The notes: generated by a model not told the origin, from the letters alone. Counted from the stretch's first letter, positions 1 through 11,526 are shown. The stretch: DNA of 64,000 bases from Lantana camara (GCA_037501455.1 CM074863.1:13636001-13700000), one strand, 5' to 3'. A program made the numbers and translations.

Positions 1-1735
1 AATTGTACTATCATTCCTTATAGTTATTTTTTAATGCATTGCAGATTTCCTTAGGCTCAATTAGGTATTTAAATGTTTTTCCATTTAAAAAGTTTATATG
101 GACTACTAATAAATCATAATTTATCAAAGTGATCGATCAATATCAAACCCATTGAAACCTTTAAAACTTCTCAAACTAATGTTATTTATATATGGAATCT
201 TGGTGTAATTGAAACTCTTTAAAATGGTCCGCATTAAGCAGAGTTCGATATATACTAATGAAAATGGTGGTAATAATGGTGAGACAACTCTATATTGCAC
301 GTTACTACGTTAGAATCTTAATGAAAAATTATCAGTGAAATCATAAGATTTAAAAATGTAATTTTTGCAAATTAAGAGGAGTCGTGGTGTAATTACATTT
401 CCTTTATTAGTTAGTCATATTTTGATTCTTAATATAGTATTATTAACGAATATTCCGAAACTAATGTGTCACATACACTAGCGAATGTAATTTAAAAGCT
501 AAAGGAGTAAATTGAAAAATAACACATATAAAGTCCCAAAAAATACTAACAATTATTTGTCATTTGTTAGGTTAAAGAAAAGCGGCTGCATGTGACAAAA
601 ATAATAGATGGATGTGTGCAGCAGATGTAACCACTAACCACATACCCCAGCTGCAGCAGCAGCCAGAAGTGGCCCAGAACACATATCTATCATAAAACAC
701 GTACATACATACATACATACATGCAAGAACATATATACATACAAGAATATAAACAATCGCCATCGGTGCCACAATCTATATTTAAATTTATACAAGATTA
801 GATAAATTCATTAGTTATAAGCCAAATTTTAAACTATAACGAAATTATATACGTTATAGCAAGGGAAAAAATTTAGAAACGAACCATGCCCTTTAAAAAT
901 TTCAATTATTTCAATTGACAACCTCAAAACAATAAATTTTAACAAATTGTAATTTGTTAACAAAAAAAAAAAGAAAAAAAAAATCAAACAAATTGTAATT
1001 TAATTTCACATATCATATCACACTTTGATGATGCGTTCCTCGTGTCATATGATATGTGAAAATGGGTTGCACAATCTGATATTTAAATTGCATTTGGTAG
1101 AGTTAGTAAGTAGTAAATCGAGACAAATAAAAATTTCGAATAACTTAAAAAGAGCAATAACACGATGCCAAAATTTTCCCCCTTATAGTAATTATAACTC
1201 CAATTTTGTATTGGGTGAGTGTTTTACATTCGAAAATTTTATTAATTGGAAGTCAAATTTTAAACATTAACAAAATTATATATTTATATTAGTAATTATA
1301 GCTCCGACTAATATCAATCAATTATGTTTGTTTATATATAACTAGTGAAATAAACATGAGTTCCACGTTTATCATTTAGTTTTATTTAAATAAGTTTAAC
1401 TTTTATGTTTATTGAATAAATTAAAGTATTGAAAATATTTAATTTGATTAAATAAATATAATAATATTTTTGATGAACTATTTTGATCTTAAAAAACTAT
1501 ACATACAAAAATATTTATATGAAATCTCTATTTCAAATTATGTACAATAAGTAGAAATTCAAAGTAGAGAAACATTCAAATAAATAAAAAATAAAAATAT
1601 TTGAAATTATATTATTATATAAAAAAAAATTTTAAGTGTATAATAATTTGTCCAAATAATTCTAGCTTTTAAGTTTAAGTAATAGTTTATAACTTTCAAA
1701 TATATTTAATAAATAAAAAGACATATATAAAAAAG
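1..1735. other. AT-rich intergenic DNA, no gene seen
   Basis: Long runs of A and T with frequent stops in all frames. The short open frames here (for example 572-772 on - and 1025-1270 on +) have no recognisable domain, and the first crosses a TACA tetranucleotide repeat near 703-725. I see no convincing gene, RNA or complete mobile element. Confidence 0.6.
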
Positions 1736-1802
1736 GATTAATTCTGGTCGTCCCCTGTCCTTTGGAGGGTTTTGCATTTTCCCCCCTATGCTTTGATTTT
1801 TA

Positions 1803-2182
1803 GCATTTACCCCCCTAACCTTTGAAAAATATTACACTTAACCCCTTAAAAAAAATTTGACCGTCGATTTGTCCTTCGTCACGGCGACCCAAGCTTTAAG
1901 ACCACCGTCATTCATCTCTCCAAGGAGAACAAAGCCCATATCCCAATCAACCCTATTAGCCACCAAAAGCTTCATTCGTTATGCGTCGTCTTTAATCGAT
2001 GATTTCTGCTTCGTCGATTGTCGGATTTTGATTTCGAGACTATTGTTCTATTCCTTGCGTCGGGAACTTCAATTTGATATATAATATCAACACATTTGAG
2101 ATCAGCTTTGTATAGATTTGCTTTGTTAAAGTTTGTTACAAGGGGTTAAGTGTGATATTTTTCAAAGGTTAGGAGGGTAAAA
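1803..2182. mobile_element. MITE-like inverted-repeat element
   Basis: About 45 bp at 1803-1847 (containing CCTAACCTTTGAAAAAT and ACTTAACCCCTT) recurs inverted at 2139-2182 with only a few mismatches, so the segment could fold into a stem with an approximately 290 bp loop. C-tract-rich sequence upstream (1748-1800) may belong to the same element. I could not find a clear target-site duplication, so the exact ends are uncertain. The short + frame at 1857-2084 lies in the loop and shows no known domain. Confidence 0.55.
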
Positions 2183-3039
2183 TGATATATTAATTATATA
2201 TACTTTATTCTTTCTATTGTTTGATTTTCTTTAATATAATTTATGATTTATTTTTAATTTTCTTTTTAAAGTTTTGGAGAATCTTTTCGCTGTCATTCAA
2301 AATGTAAAAGTTATATTCCCTTTCAAAAGTATGACTTTCGCACTTTATCTTTCTTTGTAATTTCAATCTCGATTCCATCATTTAAAATGAAAAAATATAT
2401 ATATATTTTTTTATTTCATAATCTTGAGAAATTATAGTTTTGGGTTCCTTCCTATTCACTCTTTTTCTCTCATTTTATTTCATATTCTCTCTTATGCCTT
2501 TAATGATTCCTCTTCCCTTATTTATAGATATCAGACTCCTCTTAGTCACAATTACTCGTTCTCTTCTTAACTTAGATTTGTTTTTATCTTCAAGCTTAGT
2601 TATGAGATATTTCATAGAATCTCATATGTGCTGACCTCTCTTGGTTTTACTCTCACCGGTTCGCCTCACGTCGCTTCCTCAGTTTGTCATCTGATAGAGA
2701 ACTGACCAGCCTACTCCTAAGGCTAGTTGATCTTAGGTTTGGTTCCATTATAGGCCTAATGAGTATGTCCCCAACAATCACTAATTTTAGTATAATTACC
2801 TTAAATTAAATATTCATCTCTCAAAACTGTGGGTTTGACATATCATCATTTTCAATATTACCTCTTTTCCTAAAAATCTCCATTTTCTTCTCTATAATTG
2901 TAGTTTGATTTAATGAGTATTTCTATTTTTCTTTTTCCATCTTCTTTTTACTTTTCTATTTGATTTCACAATCGAAAAATGCTTATTGTATTTTCAGCTT
3001 AAGTTCTAGCTTCTGCACCCCTAATTAGTTCCTTAAGTT
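2183..3039. other. Unassigned intergenic DNA
   Basis: AT-rich sequence with no convincing reading frame. The 64-codon + frame at 2440-2634 is hydrophobic only because of T-rich composition. The stretch next to 3039 may be the degraded 3' part of the neighbouring LINE, but I see no clear poly(A) end or duplication to prove it. Confidence 0.4.
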
Positions 3040-4180
3040 GTTTATACTTTCCATGCCCAGAATTTTACTAACCTACTGCTTTAAATCATTTGACACATAA
3101 GGTGCCAACAACACATGTAATTTGTTGAAATTTAATTTGAGACCCAACGCCTTGTGAAACGCCTCAACCACACTTTGAATGCACTTTGCTCCATCCACGA
3201 TTGCTTTGGCTCCCAATATTAAGTTGTTCACAAAAAACAAGTTTGAGATGTGAGGCCTTTTCTGACATACCGTAATTGGCTTCCAGATCTGACTGAAATG
3301 GTCTCAATTATATACGTAAGTTGTTCCATGTAGAGTACAAACAAATAAGGTGAGAGTGATTGCCTTATCTAATGCCACACATCCGTACAGTCTCCGTCGG
3401 TTCACCATTCTATAGAATTTCCGATTGTATCCTCTACATTTTGCTCATAACGATATTGATGATTTTCTTCGAGAATTTGAAGAAAGTTAAAGTTTTTGTC
3501 AAAAAATTCTAACGAATTTTGTCGTACGCCTTTTCAAGATTCAATTTAAGCACCATACCCTTTTTTATCGTTGGAGTGATGTATCATTCATAACTTCTTT
3601 AGGCATCAAGATCTTGTAATGGGTGTCTCGGTCGGGAATGAAACTATTCTGGTTCGATCCCATAATTTCTTTGATATACGGCTTTAACGAAGTATAATTA
3701 TCTTGGTAATCATTTTTTAGCAACATTAACATATGGCCCGAAACTCGTTTATTTTTCTAGAGCATTAATTTTTTAAATTAGGCAAATAAACATTCGATAA
3801 TCATTCTTTGGAATTGGTTCTCTCTCCATGCAATCATTGATGAAGTTCACTATCGAGTCTCCAACTATATCCTAATAGGTTTTTTAAAAAGTAAGTTTGG
3901 AAACTATCTACTCCAGCGCTTTGTAAAGGTGTATGCTCTTCACTATCCTCAAGATTTTCTCATTTGAGGTCATTCCTACCAAGTTATTTTTCCACTAACA
4001 CCTTAGGGTTCGTTGGTGCAAGCTGATACCAAGACTCATCACCTCTTTAATGGTATCTTCATTAAATAGTTTGGTGTAGTACTCCCAAGTGTGTGGGTTC
4101 AGTTGATCATTATTGGTTGCACATTCATTGCTTATTTTGAGAGCATTCGTCTGGTTCCTCATTCTTCTTGTTATTGTTGA
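3040..4180 (-). pseudogene. Degenerate LINE (L1-type) reverse transcriptase remnant
   Basis: Translated on the minus strand with several frame changes, this stretch keeps the order of a plant L1-type reverse transcriptase. A segment near 3870-3960 resembles the K(A)PGVDGF region. Near 3720 there is EFRAICLCNVAYKMI, near 3530 KLNLEKAYDKIR, near 3330 LSPYLFVLYMEQL, then a segment near 3230 in the place of the FADD catalytic box with the second acidic residue replaced, and near 3130 EAFHKALGLKLNF. The frame is broken by many stops and shifts, so it is dead. 5' and 3' ends and target duplications were not found. The family call rests on the ordered motifs, which are seen directly. Confidence 0.8.
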
Positions 4181-4281
4181 AAGATGAAAGAAACGTACAT
4201 GTTTATCCCTTGAATTGGAGCCAATTAATTCTCGACTCTTAAAACCAAATAATCTCTTTTTGTTGTAATAGTTTGTTATAT

Positions 4282-4427
4282 GAGAATATTATATTTTTCG
4301 TCCTCCAACAATACGACTTATTCTCTTTTCTTCCCCCACTTTCCAATTTAGCAAGAATGGTCACTCAACTACCATTATTTTTTCGAAAATGATCCTTATG
4401 TCAGTTTGGGAGTTAAATCTGACGGAA
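4282..4427 (+). repeat. Left terminal inverted repeat of the MULE
   Basis: Aligns along its whole length with the reverse complement of 6281-6427, including a shared inner segment around AAGAATGGTCAC and the inner end near GACGGAA. The 10-bp duplication TTTGTTATAT lies directly outside it. Confidence 0.85.
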
Positions 4428-4992
4428 TATTCTTGTTAGTTAGTCACGTGCAAGTCACGTGACTAACAATATCAGCCCTAATTCAACTTCAGAACACTTA
4501 GCAAAAATTTTCATAACTTTCTCTCCCAAATTTGTATGAACCCTAAACGCAAAAATTCCCCCAATTTCTCTTTGTCCTAAAAGCTCCCCAATTTCTCCAA
4601 TTTCTAGCTCTTATTCATGTAATGTTGGACGATATCCACTCATAGAAGCTCAATTTCGTCAGTTTGATGTTTCCAACTTGTTGGAGTACAGTTTTTGGAA
4701 GAAACAGTAGTAGTTGGATTTGGCGTAGATTTCCCAAGTAGTTGGAGGAGGATTGGGAGAAAATTCTAAATACCCCATAATTTAGCCCGCACGTAGCCTG
4801 ATTAGCAAAACTGCTTAGTTTGTTTTTTCTTCAACCAAAAAAGAAACAACAATGGAAATGCCTCTGTACGGCACATATTCCATTGGCAGTGCATAACAAC
4901 AAACCTTGTATAAAAAGACATCCTAAACCCTAAAGAAACCCAAGAACAAACCAAGAATCCACACACCGAACCTAGAAACCCAGAAAGCAACT

Positions 4993-5241
4993 ATGGATCG
5001 GCTCTCCAAGATTGTCGAATTCTCTATGAAGCACGCGCTGTCGATGGATCTTGCACAAATCCTTTTGAAGGATGAACGCCGATCTCAGGCTACGAAGAAC
5101 CCCACCTCTTTGCAGATACTTTTGAAGGATGAACGCCAATCTCTGGCTATGAAAGACCCGGCGAAACGCCGGGCAGGTGGTAAAGACGAGAAAAGTGAAA
5201 AGTCAATTGGATCATCTTGCTTTATTTTGAAGGCCACATAA
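4993..5241 (+). CDS. Small uncharacterised ORF with an internal repeat, inside the MULE
   Basis: An 82-codon ATG frame. It contains two copies of a short unit (QILLKDERRSQATKNP and QILLKDERQSLAMKDP, residues about 22-54), followed by a basic, lysine-rich tail. The internal duplication is also visible in the DNA (GATGAACGCC repeated about 66 bp apart). I recognise no family. It may be one exon of a gene carried by the transposon, since a second charged frame lies 400 bp downstream on the same strand, but no splice path was proven. A run of 14 G at 5427-5440 follows it. Whether it is expressed is unknown. Confidence 0.3.
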   Translation: MDRLSKIVEFSMKHALSMDLAQILLKDERRSQATKNPTSLQILLKDERQSLAMKDPAKRRAGGKDEKSEKSIGSSCFILKAT

Positions 5242-5641
5242 AGCCAGATTTGCGTATTTTCTCGGAAAAGAAACCTCGGATTGGCATTTTCTCGATTGAG
5301 ACGAGACTCCATAGAATCTTACTTCCATTTTACCCTCTGTCCTTCTACCCAGTCATCTGCCCATTTTGTACTACCTATTTGGGTGGTTTGCCGTGCATGA
5401 ATTACCGTCACATGAAGAACTGCACGGGGGGGGGGGGGGAAGGGGAAGCGGGTGAGGATTTCCAGCGGGCCGGGTGTGGCAATCAACATGGCATCAATTA
5501 AATGCAGATCCAGTTAAATACCCAACTTACTCTAGACAACTTTTTATGGAGGTAGAGGATGTGGGGATCCATGTCGTAAACTGCAAAGAGAGGGAAGATT
5601 TTCAAAGGGACTTGGCGAAACATGTGCGGATATAACTTGAT

Positions 5642-5860
5642 ATGGACGCAGAAGAGAAGGCAAAATTCACATGTTTTAAAAACGAGCTGATATTTGAAAA
5701 CCAACTGAAAAAGATAGTGGATGAGGAGCTGAAAAATATAAAGGATGATGAGCTGAAAAAGATAGAGGATGAGGGATGTATTGAGGTGGAAAACGAGCTG
5801 AAAGAGGATGAAGCGAAAAGATCTTTGACTTGCGCTCGTGGTGGTTTTGCGTGCAAATAA
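5642..5860 (+). CDS. Small Glu/Lys-rich coiled-coil-like ORF inside the MULE
   Basis: A 72-codon ATG frame made mostly of repeated charged units (DEELKNIKDDELKKIEDE), which would form a charged helix or coiled coil. The repeats come from a DNA unit close to GATGAGCTGAAAAAGATAGAG. No family is recognised. The sequence just upstream (5545-5636) is also open in a neighbouring frame, so this could be the tail of a broken larger gene. On the minus strand the same DNA gives a serine/phenylalanine-rich shadow frame that I reject. Confidence 0.3.
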   Translation: MDAEEKAKFTCFKNELIFENQLKKIVDEELKNIKDDELKKIEDEGCIEVENELKEDEAKRSLTCARGGFACK

Positions 5861-5959
5861 AAAACTTTGTTGCAGTTATGCATTTACTGATCTCTACATT
5901 TACATTCGTAGTAAATATTGGATAGAAGTGTGCAATACTTTGTCTCAACCACAGATTAG

Positions 5960-6053
5960 AAAACATAATTCTGGGTGTTTCTTGGTTATATTTGGTTCGT
6001 TTTGACGACCCTTTTGAATGCTGACTCAAAAAAAAAAAAAAACATAATTTGGG
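5960..6053 (+). mobile_element. Truncated retroposon (LINE/SINE 3' end) with target duplication
   Basis: The near-direct repeat AAAACATAATTCTGGG (5960-5975) and AAAACATAATTTGGG (6039-6053) brackets about 63 bp that end in GACTC plus a poly(A) run. A 3' poly(A) bracketed by an approximately 15-bp duplication is the product of target-primed reverse transcription. The insert is too short to assign to a family. Confidence 0.6.
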
Positions 6054-6191
6054 CATGCCCAAAATCTTCTACCGGGATTCAAATCGGTGCATGCTATTCT
6101 CAATGATAACTCATGCCCACATTTGCAAAAAAACTCTCTCAATCGAGAAATCTTGCCTTCGTGAACTCCAAGATGTTGAACTGCTTGACAT
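6040..6191 (-). pseudogene. GRF-type zinc-finger protein fragment, frameshifted
   Basis: Reading leftwards from an ATG at 6191-6189, the frame opens with a Ser-rich start (MSSSSTSWSS) and then shifts by one base at a T-run near 6137-6131. It continues as CKCGHELSLRIACTDLNPG followed by RRFWACPNY. The spacing C-x-C-G, an arginine, NPGRRF and a final C-P fits the GRF zinc finger (zf-GRF), which in plants often occurs as small proteins with exactly this type of Ser-rich N-terminus. The frame is cut off at 6040 by a poly(T) stretch that is the tail of a retroposed insertion. So it has two breaks: the frameshift and the insertion. It lies just inside the right TIR of the MULE. Confidence 0.6.
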
Positions 6192-6280
6192 GGTGAAGTT
6201 GAAAAGCTTCTCAGCTGCAACAGGTGATGAAAATAAAGGAACAGGAAAAAACCGGCGCCAAAATAAGCCAAAAATTAGGG

Positions 6281-6427
6281 TTCCGTCTGATTTAATGCCC
6301 AAAATTGACGGAAGGACCATTTTTGAAAAAATGATGGTAGTTGGGTGACCATTCTTGTTAAATCGGAAAGTAGGGGACAAAAAGAGAATAAGTCATATAG
6401 TTGGATGACTAAAAATATAATATTCCC
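6281..6427 (-). repeat. Right terminal inverted repeat of the MULE
   Basis: Inverted partner of 4282-4427. The terminal trinucleotide is CCC on the plus strand, and the second copy of TTTGTTATAT follows immediately at 6428-6437. Confidence 0.85.
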
Positions 6428-6437
6428 TTTGTTATAT

Positions 6438-8275
6438 CCTGCCATCAATTTTTTCTCCAAATCTTTTGAATATTTACCTTGTTCGGCTCATGCATAATAC
6501 TCTGAAAATTCTTTGTATTTTTTTTTTTTTACTTTTTCGCTTTTCAAGCACATTGAAAATTGTTCAAGGACCATTATTTTGGACTAATGATCCCAAGTCA
6601 AAATTTCCTTCAGGTTTTGATTAGGCCAATAAGTCGTGTATTGCTACTTTGGAAAATGTAGATCCAAATTGATAACTATTGTATCAATCTCATTCAAATT
6701 AAATTCAAAAATTCTCCATATCTTTGAGCTGACACTCAACCTAACATTTTGAAATTTTTAATCTGATCTTCGAAATTTTGTTTACCATTGTACGCAATAT
6801 TAGTTCTCATTTTGTCATGTCCTTTATAAATATATTTGTAAAGATATTTTACAATTATCCTTTATTCTATGCGTGAGTATAATAATCTTTGCCATTTTAT
6901 CCTGCATTCTATTTTCTTATTTGTATTTCTCTAGTGAGTATTATTTCAAATTTATGTTAATTTTTTTTATAATTAATTTTATGTATGTAGTAGAAATAAT
7001 TAAAAGAGTATATTTATATAAAAATTTAAGGAATGTTTAATCGAATACTATAAAAATTATTTATAAAATTAGATTATATCTTATTTTTATATGCACACAT
7101 TGAGTCTCTTTAGGATTATTAATTTAAAGTAACTTTGGTCTAACGACCTGACATTCTAAATTGTGGTATATTAAGTCGTAAGAAACCAAAAATGCTATTT
7201 GTACTCTTACGTATTTAATTTATTTTTATTAATAAACTAAAGAAAGATTATATGATTAGTTAGATTTAGATAATTACAATTATATTACTATATTAGTATT
7301 AGTTAATTAAAAAATATTATATTAGAATTAATTAATTTATTGAAAAATATTTTATGTAAATTATTCAATTATATTATTTTATTAATTAGATAAGTTTATA
7401 GAATTACAATATGATATTAATTTAAGAAAGTTTATGAATTTAGATAATTAAAACTATGAACTTATATAATTAGACTTACATTAGCATTGATTTATTGAAA
7501 GTTATCTTATGTAACTTGTTCAATTTAAATAATATTTTATTTTACATAATTATAAAAATTTATAAAGTGAATCAATTTGTTGTTTTTTGATTCGTTTTTA
7601 GATATATCTTATTATAACATTTTTAATTATAGACCTTAAAATTAATCAATAGACAATTTATAGCATAAAATTTGAATACAATTAATTGATATATTAATAT
7701 TAAAACAATCCTTGTTGAACTATATATCTTTTTTTGGGTAAGTTGGAGAAATTTTAATTCTACCAAGAGTCCTATTTTAAGTTGATACGTACTTTTTAAA
7801 TATAGTTAAATTAATAATTTATAACATGCATTTACATTATTATCCTTGACTAATAGTTATTGACGTAATTATTGTGAGGATATTTTAGACATCTGTATTT
7901 TGTAAGAAACCAAAAACCCAATTCGTGTTTTTATAAGATATATAGATATAGATAGATATAGATTAATCGAGTTCGATAAAAAAATTATAATTCTTGAAAG
8001 ATTGCACGAGAACGGAAAGTAAAACGGATGTATTGGGAGAAAGACCAAGTTGGTGAAAAGGAGAAAGTTTTTCATGAGTTAACTGCAAGAATAACCTTGT
8101 GTTTTACTCAAATAGCAAAAAAAAAAAAAAAAAAAAAAACTGTCAAAAAAAAAAAAAAAAAAAAAAGCACAGAAAACCTTGGGTTTTTTATTTTTTGCAC
8201 ACCACCCCCGGATTTCATTTGGTCAACGAGGATACGTGATTTACCCAAATTGCCCTTTAGTCATTTCAGAGTTAG
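6438..8275. other. AT-rich intergenic DNA with two poly(A) tracts
   Basis: Very AT-rich, with no frame above background. Two A-runs of more than 20 bases at about 8119-8140 and 8146-8166 are separated only by a CTGTC-like spacer and may be the 3' tails of retroposed fragments. No target duplication was identified. Confidence 0.5.
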
Positions 8276-8697
8276 AGAAAATTACACCGGGACCCCTATG
8301 TCGTAACACAAAAAAACCAAAAAAACCCTGTCAAAAAACCCCTATGCAATTTACGGTGTTGATTGTAATAAAATCTGACAGGGGTCATTGGGTAGTATTA
8401 CAATAACACAGGGTCTTTCATGCTAAAATATCAAAACTCAAGGGTTATAGTAAAAATGAGCGGGAAAAGAGCCTAGTTTTTGCATTAGATTCATTGAAAG
8501 GTATAATAGTCTTTTTACAGCTTAAAATCGCCTAAAACCCAGTCTTAGCCGCAGTCAACGCGCGTGTGCCACACTTACCGATCGCGGGGTTTTTCATGCA
8601 AAAAAAAAAAAACACACGGTTTATCGGACGAATTTTTTTGACAGGGTTTTTTTTTTATTTTTTCGTGTTACGTAGGGGGGCCCCGGTGCAATTTCCT
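8276..8697. mobile_element. MITE-like element with inverted terminal repeats
   Basis: About 60 bp at 8276-8338 (ATTACACCGGGACCCCTA, then ACCCTGTCAAAAAA) recur inverted at 8630-8697 (TTTTTTTGACAGGGT, then GGGGCCCCGGTGCAATTT). The enclosed approximately 300 bp has no coding potential. The flanking duplication is not clear, so no superfamily is assigned. Confidence 0.55.
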
Positions 8698-9641
8698 CAG
8701 TTTTTCATGAACATTAACGGTTAACCCTTGGCGCAGCTACAATAAAACCCATTTTTTGATGTAAATTACCCTATTTGAAGGATATATCATTAAGAAAAAT
8801 TGGGACTGCTTAGCCATGTGAGTCCGTTGAATTATTATGCGCAAAATTGTTTCTGTTGGATCACATTCACATATATGATCATTGTTGGATCATACTTTAG
8901 TTGTAATAACGGAGTTGTTCGTAAATCAATGATTTTCTCTCATGAGGGGAACATGGCAGAGAAGAGAAGAATATCTACGACACTACAACTTAATTATCTT
9001 CTATCTATTGAATTAGTCGTGTCCAAATACTATTGAATCATAAGTATTATTTCGTTAACTGTCCTTTCCTCTCTTAATTATCATGTCTCCTCCAGATGTT
9101 TTAAGTACTAATTAAGTACATCCAACAAATTGGCTCTGTTGAGGACGGAGTTTGAAATAAGTAACCTATAATCCATAAATATGGATATAAGTTATAACAA
9201 TACGGAGATGACATATATAATATGCGTAAGATGATATAAATTTTTTTATTTAAAATTTTCATATAAGGTGTGTCGATACAATATTGGATATGAATATTCA
9301 ACGTGACATGATATTAATATGATAAAAAGATATTTTTAAAAGTTTCTATACATAGAATATTTCAACCGTGAGCGTTTCTACCTCATATAAAATTTAACTA
9401 ATTGGATTTCTAAAAAACATTCTATGCTAGCTCTTGATTGCAATTTTCCCTTTTATTTTCACAAAATGTAAATTCACATTTTATAAGCTATATCCAATCA
9501 TTGCGTGGTTGCATTATAAGCTCGGGAATCTTGAATATTTGTATGTTGCATAGTTTATTCCTGACAAACCACTCACTTGGATAATCAAACAAATTGTCTT
9601 CCAATAAGATAAACCCTTTAGTTGCTAGTTGCTACCCAACA
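8698..9641. other. Intergenic DNA, no feature recognised
   Basis: Moderately AT-rich. Short ATG frames such as 8800-9036 (+) show no domain, no codon bias and no plausible splice partners. Confidence 0.5.
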
Positions 9642-9694
9642 ACAATTATTTAGAGTATCCGTCAAAAAAAAAAAAAAAACAATTATTTAGAGTA
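9642..9694 (+). mobile_element. Minimal retroposed insertion with 16-bp target duplication
   Basis: The 16-mer ACAATTATTTAGAGTA occurs at 9642-9657 and exactly again at 9679-9694. Between the copies lie 21 bases, TCCGTC followed by 15 A. This looks like an extremely 5'-truncated LINE or SINE insertion consisting of almost nothing but the tail. Confidence 0.7.
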
Positions 9695-11526
9695 CAGCTG
9701 CTAAAACCACGAGTTTATTATTTATCTATTTTGCAAAAGTGAATATCCCTTTAATTCCTTTTCTTTTTGTTTTCTTGCTTAGTTGCCAGCACCATAGATC
9801 TATTTTAATTTTTTAATTAATTTTTAAGCTGACCAAAACCCATTACAGCTTGTGGCAGCTTACCTGAAGTATCTTTTAGTCCCCAGCACTAGCTATGGAA
9901 TTAATTAATATGTCTCAGAAAAAAGAATTATTTTAATTAATGAAGTGGGGAAAAAAAGTAAATAGATTATAGATATAAAGAGTTAAAGACCATGGCCTGG
10001 GCCAATATTCCTCCATGATATCTATTACTCCAGATTTCTGTTTGCTGGCTTTGTCTTTATCCAACAAATAATTCAAACTTCTTTTCTAAGTAGTTTATAT
10101 ATATATTTATAACTTTATGTTTCTTCTTTGTTTTGTAATAGATTAATTCTTATATGTTGGCTTTCCAACCATTACTTGAATCTAACTCAAACGTACGCAA
10201 TTCCGATTATATAGCAAATATACTATAAGTATAAAACACTCATTTAATTGTGATTACTGATTTGATCAAAATACGTTCTGATCAACTAGAATCACATGGT
10301 AATAGGGAACTTCCATTAAAATTTGAAGTGGCCACAAACAAAACGAAAAAAATCCCAACACATATACCCCTCTAGACCATTGATGTCGATCAAGTACATG
10401 AATTTATGTTGGAATTAGGATCTTGGCAAAGTACACGATCATATCAGTCATTCATCACAACCAGTCATATATATATATATATATATGATTTGTACATACA
10501 CACACACACACAAATGCATGCGTATATGCATGTATGTGGGGGAGGGGTGGGTCTATATATTACATAACTGTATGTTCATTTGTCCTGAAATCGATGTATG
10601 TTAGGATGCATGGCTGTAACATACCATGAAATTAATGCGGGTATGTATGTAAGGAAAACCCATCATTTCAAAATATATATGTCTGGTCCAATTATATGTG
10701 GATGGACTAATATGAGAATTGAGAATAAGTAGGGAGATATGCATGCATTGCATGGTCTACATTTCACATGGGTGGCCGGAGATATTCAGACTAAATGCAT
10801 GAATTTTGCTATGATTTTTTTGTCACTCTCCATGACATTAATGTCACATTTATTTCTCTCCTTCATTTCTAACTATATTTTTCTGAAAATGAGGGAGACT
10901 AATTGTTCCAACTATCTTCACAGGTTTGTCCATGCCCTATATATATGGTCAGTTAAGTTTACTCTTATAAATTAGTTAGCAAGATTTATAATCTCACAAC
11001 AGCATTCATAAATACTTTTACCAAATTCTGTTAATAAGTAATTAATCATTTTAAATTGATAGCGAAATAGTTTGAAGGAGACGACAGAAGCACATGCAGA
11101 TTGATTGGAGACATTTACAAGGAACACAAATCGCTTAATGGGATAACGAAGAAGAAGCAATCCTAAAAAAGGACAACGTCTTTTATCTTTATGCTTTCCC
11201 CCCACCCACCCTCCCCCTCACGTGACTCGTTTTTTAATCTAATCCAATTAATGTGCATGATATGTCCCTATTGCTCTTATCTCTATGGTTCCTTGAGATT
11301 TCCAAATTGGCCGATTTATTGGATTCTTGCATTGTGTCACGCCTTCTTCTTCAGTTGAGGTGACTTTGAGGGGCTACACTATTTGCCTACTTGTGACTCA
11401 ATGGTCCTAAGTCCTGTTAATTTTAGTGCGAATTTCATTCGTATCGGTGTAACGAGAGGAGAGTGTGTTACGTTTATAATGTGATTATTATAAAGTTAAA
11501 ATAAAATAATCGATTAAATAGTAAGT
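9695..11526. other. Intergenic DNA with microsatellites
   Basis: No gene seen. It contains an AT dinucleotide tract (10467-10486) followed by an AC tract (10498-10512) and alternating TGCATG/TATGCA sequence to about 10540. The ATG frames at 10739-10975 (+) and 10972-11205 (-) have no recognisable domain. I looked for microRNA-type hairpins and for well-known mature miRNA sequences and found none. Confidence 0.5.

Larger units (their letters stand above)
4282..6427. mobile_element. Mutator-like element (non-autonomous MULE) with long TIRs
   Basis: The element is bounded by inverted repeats of about 146 bp (left 4282-4427, right 6281-6427) that begin GAGAATATTATATTTTT and GGGAATATTATATTTTT and are about 85% alike by eye. 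It is flanked by the direct 10-bp duplication TTTGTTATAT (4272-4281 and 6428-6437). Long TIRs with a 9-11 bp duplication are the signature of Mutator-like elements. No MURA-type transposase frame is visible, so it should be non-autonomous. Its interior holds short + frames at 4993-5241 and 5642-5860 and a minus-strand GRF zinc-finger remnant, which makes it a candidate gene-carrying (Pack-MULE-like) element. A later retroposed fragment has landed inside at 5976-6038. Confidence 0.82.

Noticed and set aside
572..772. 66-codon Cys/Tyr-rich minus frame
   Set aside because: It is driven by a TACA repeat. No family, no flanking exons, and surrounded by AT-rich non-coding DNA.
9695..11526. Possible microRNA or tRNA gene in the gene-poor left arm
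   Set aside because: No cloverleaf, no A/B box pair in context, and no known mature miRNA sequence or convincing precursor hairpin was found.
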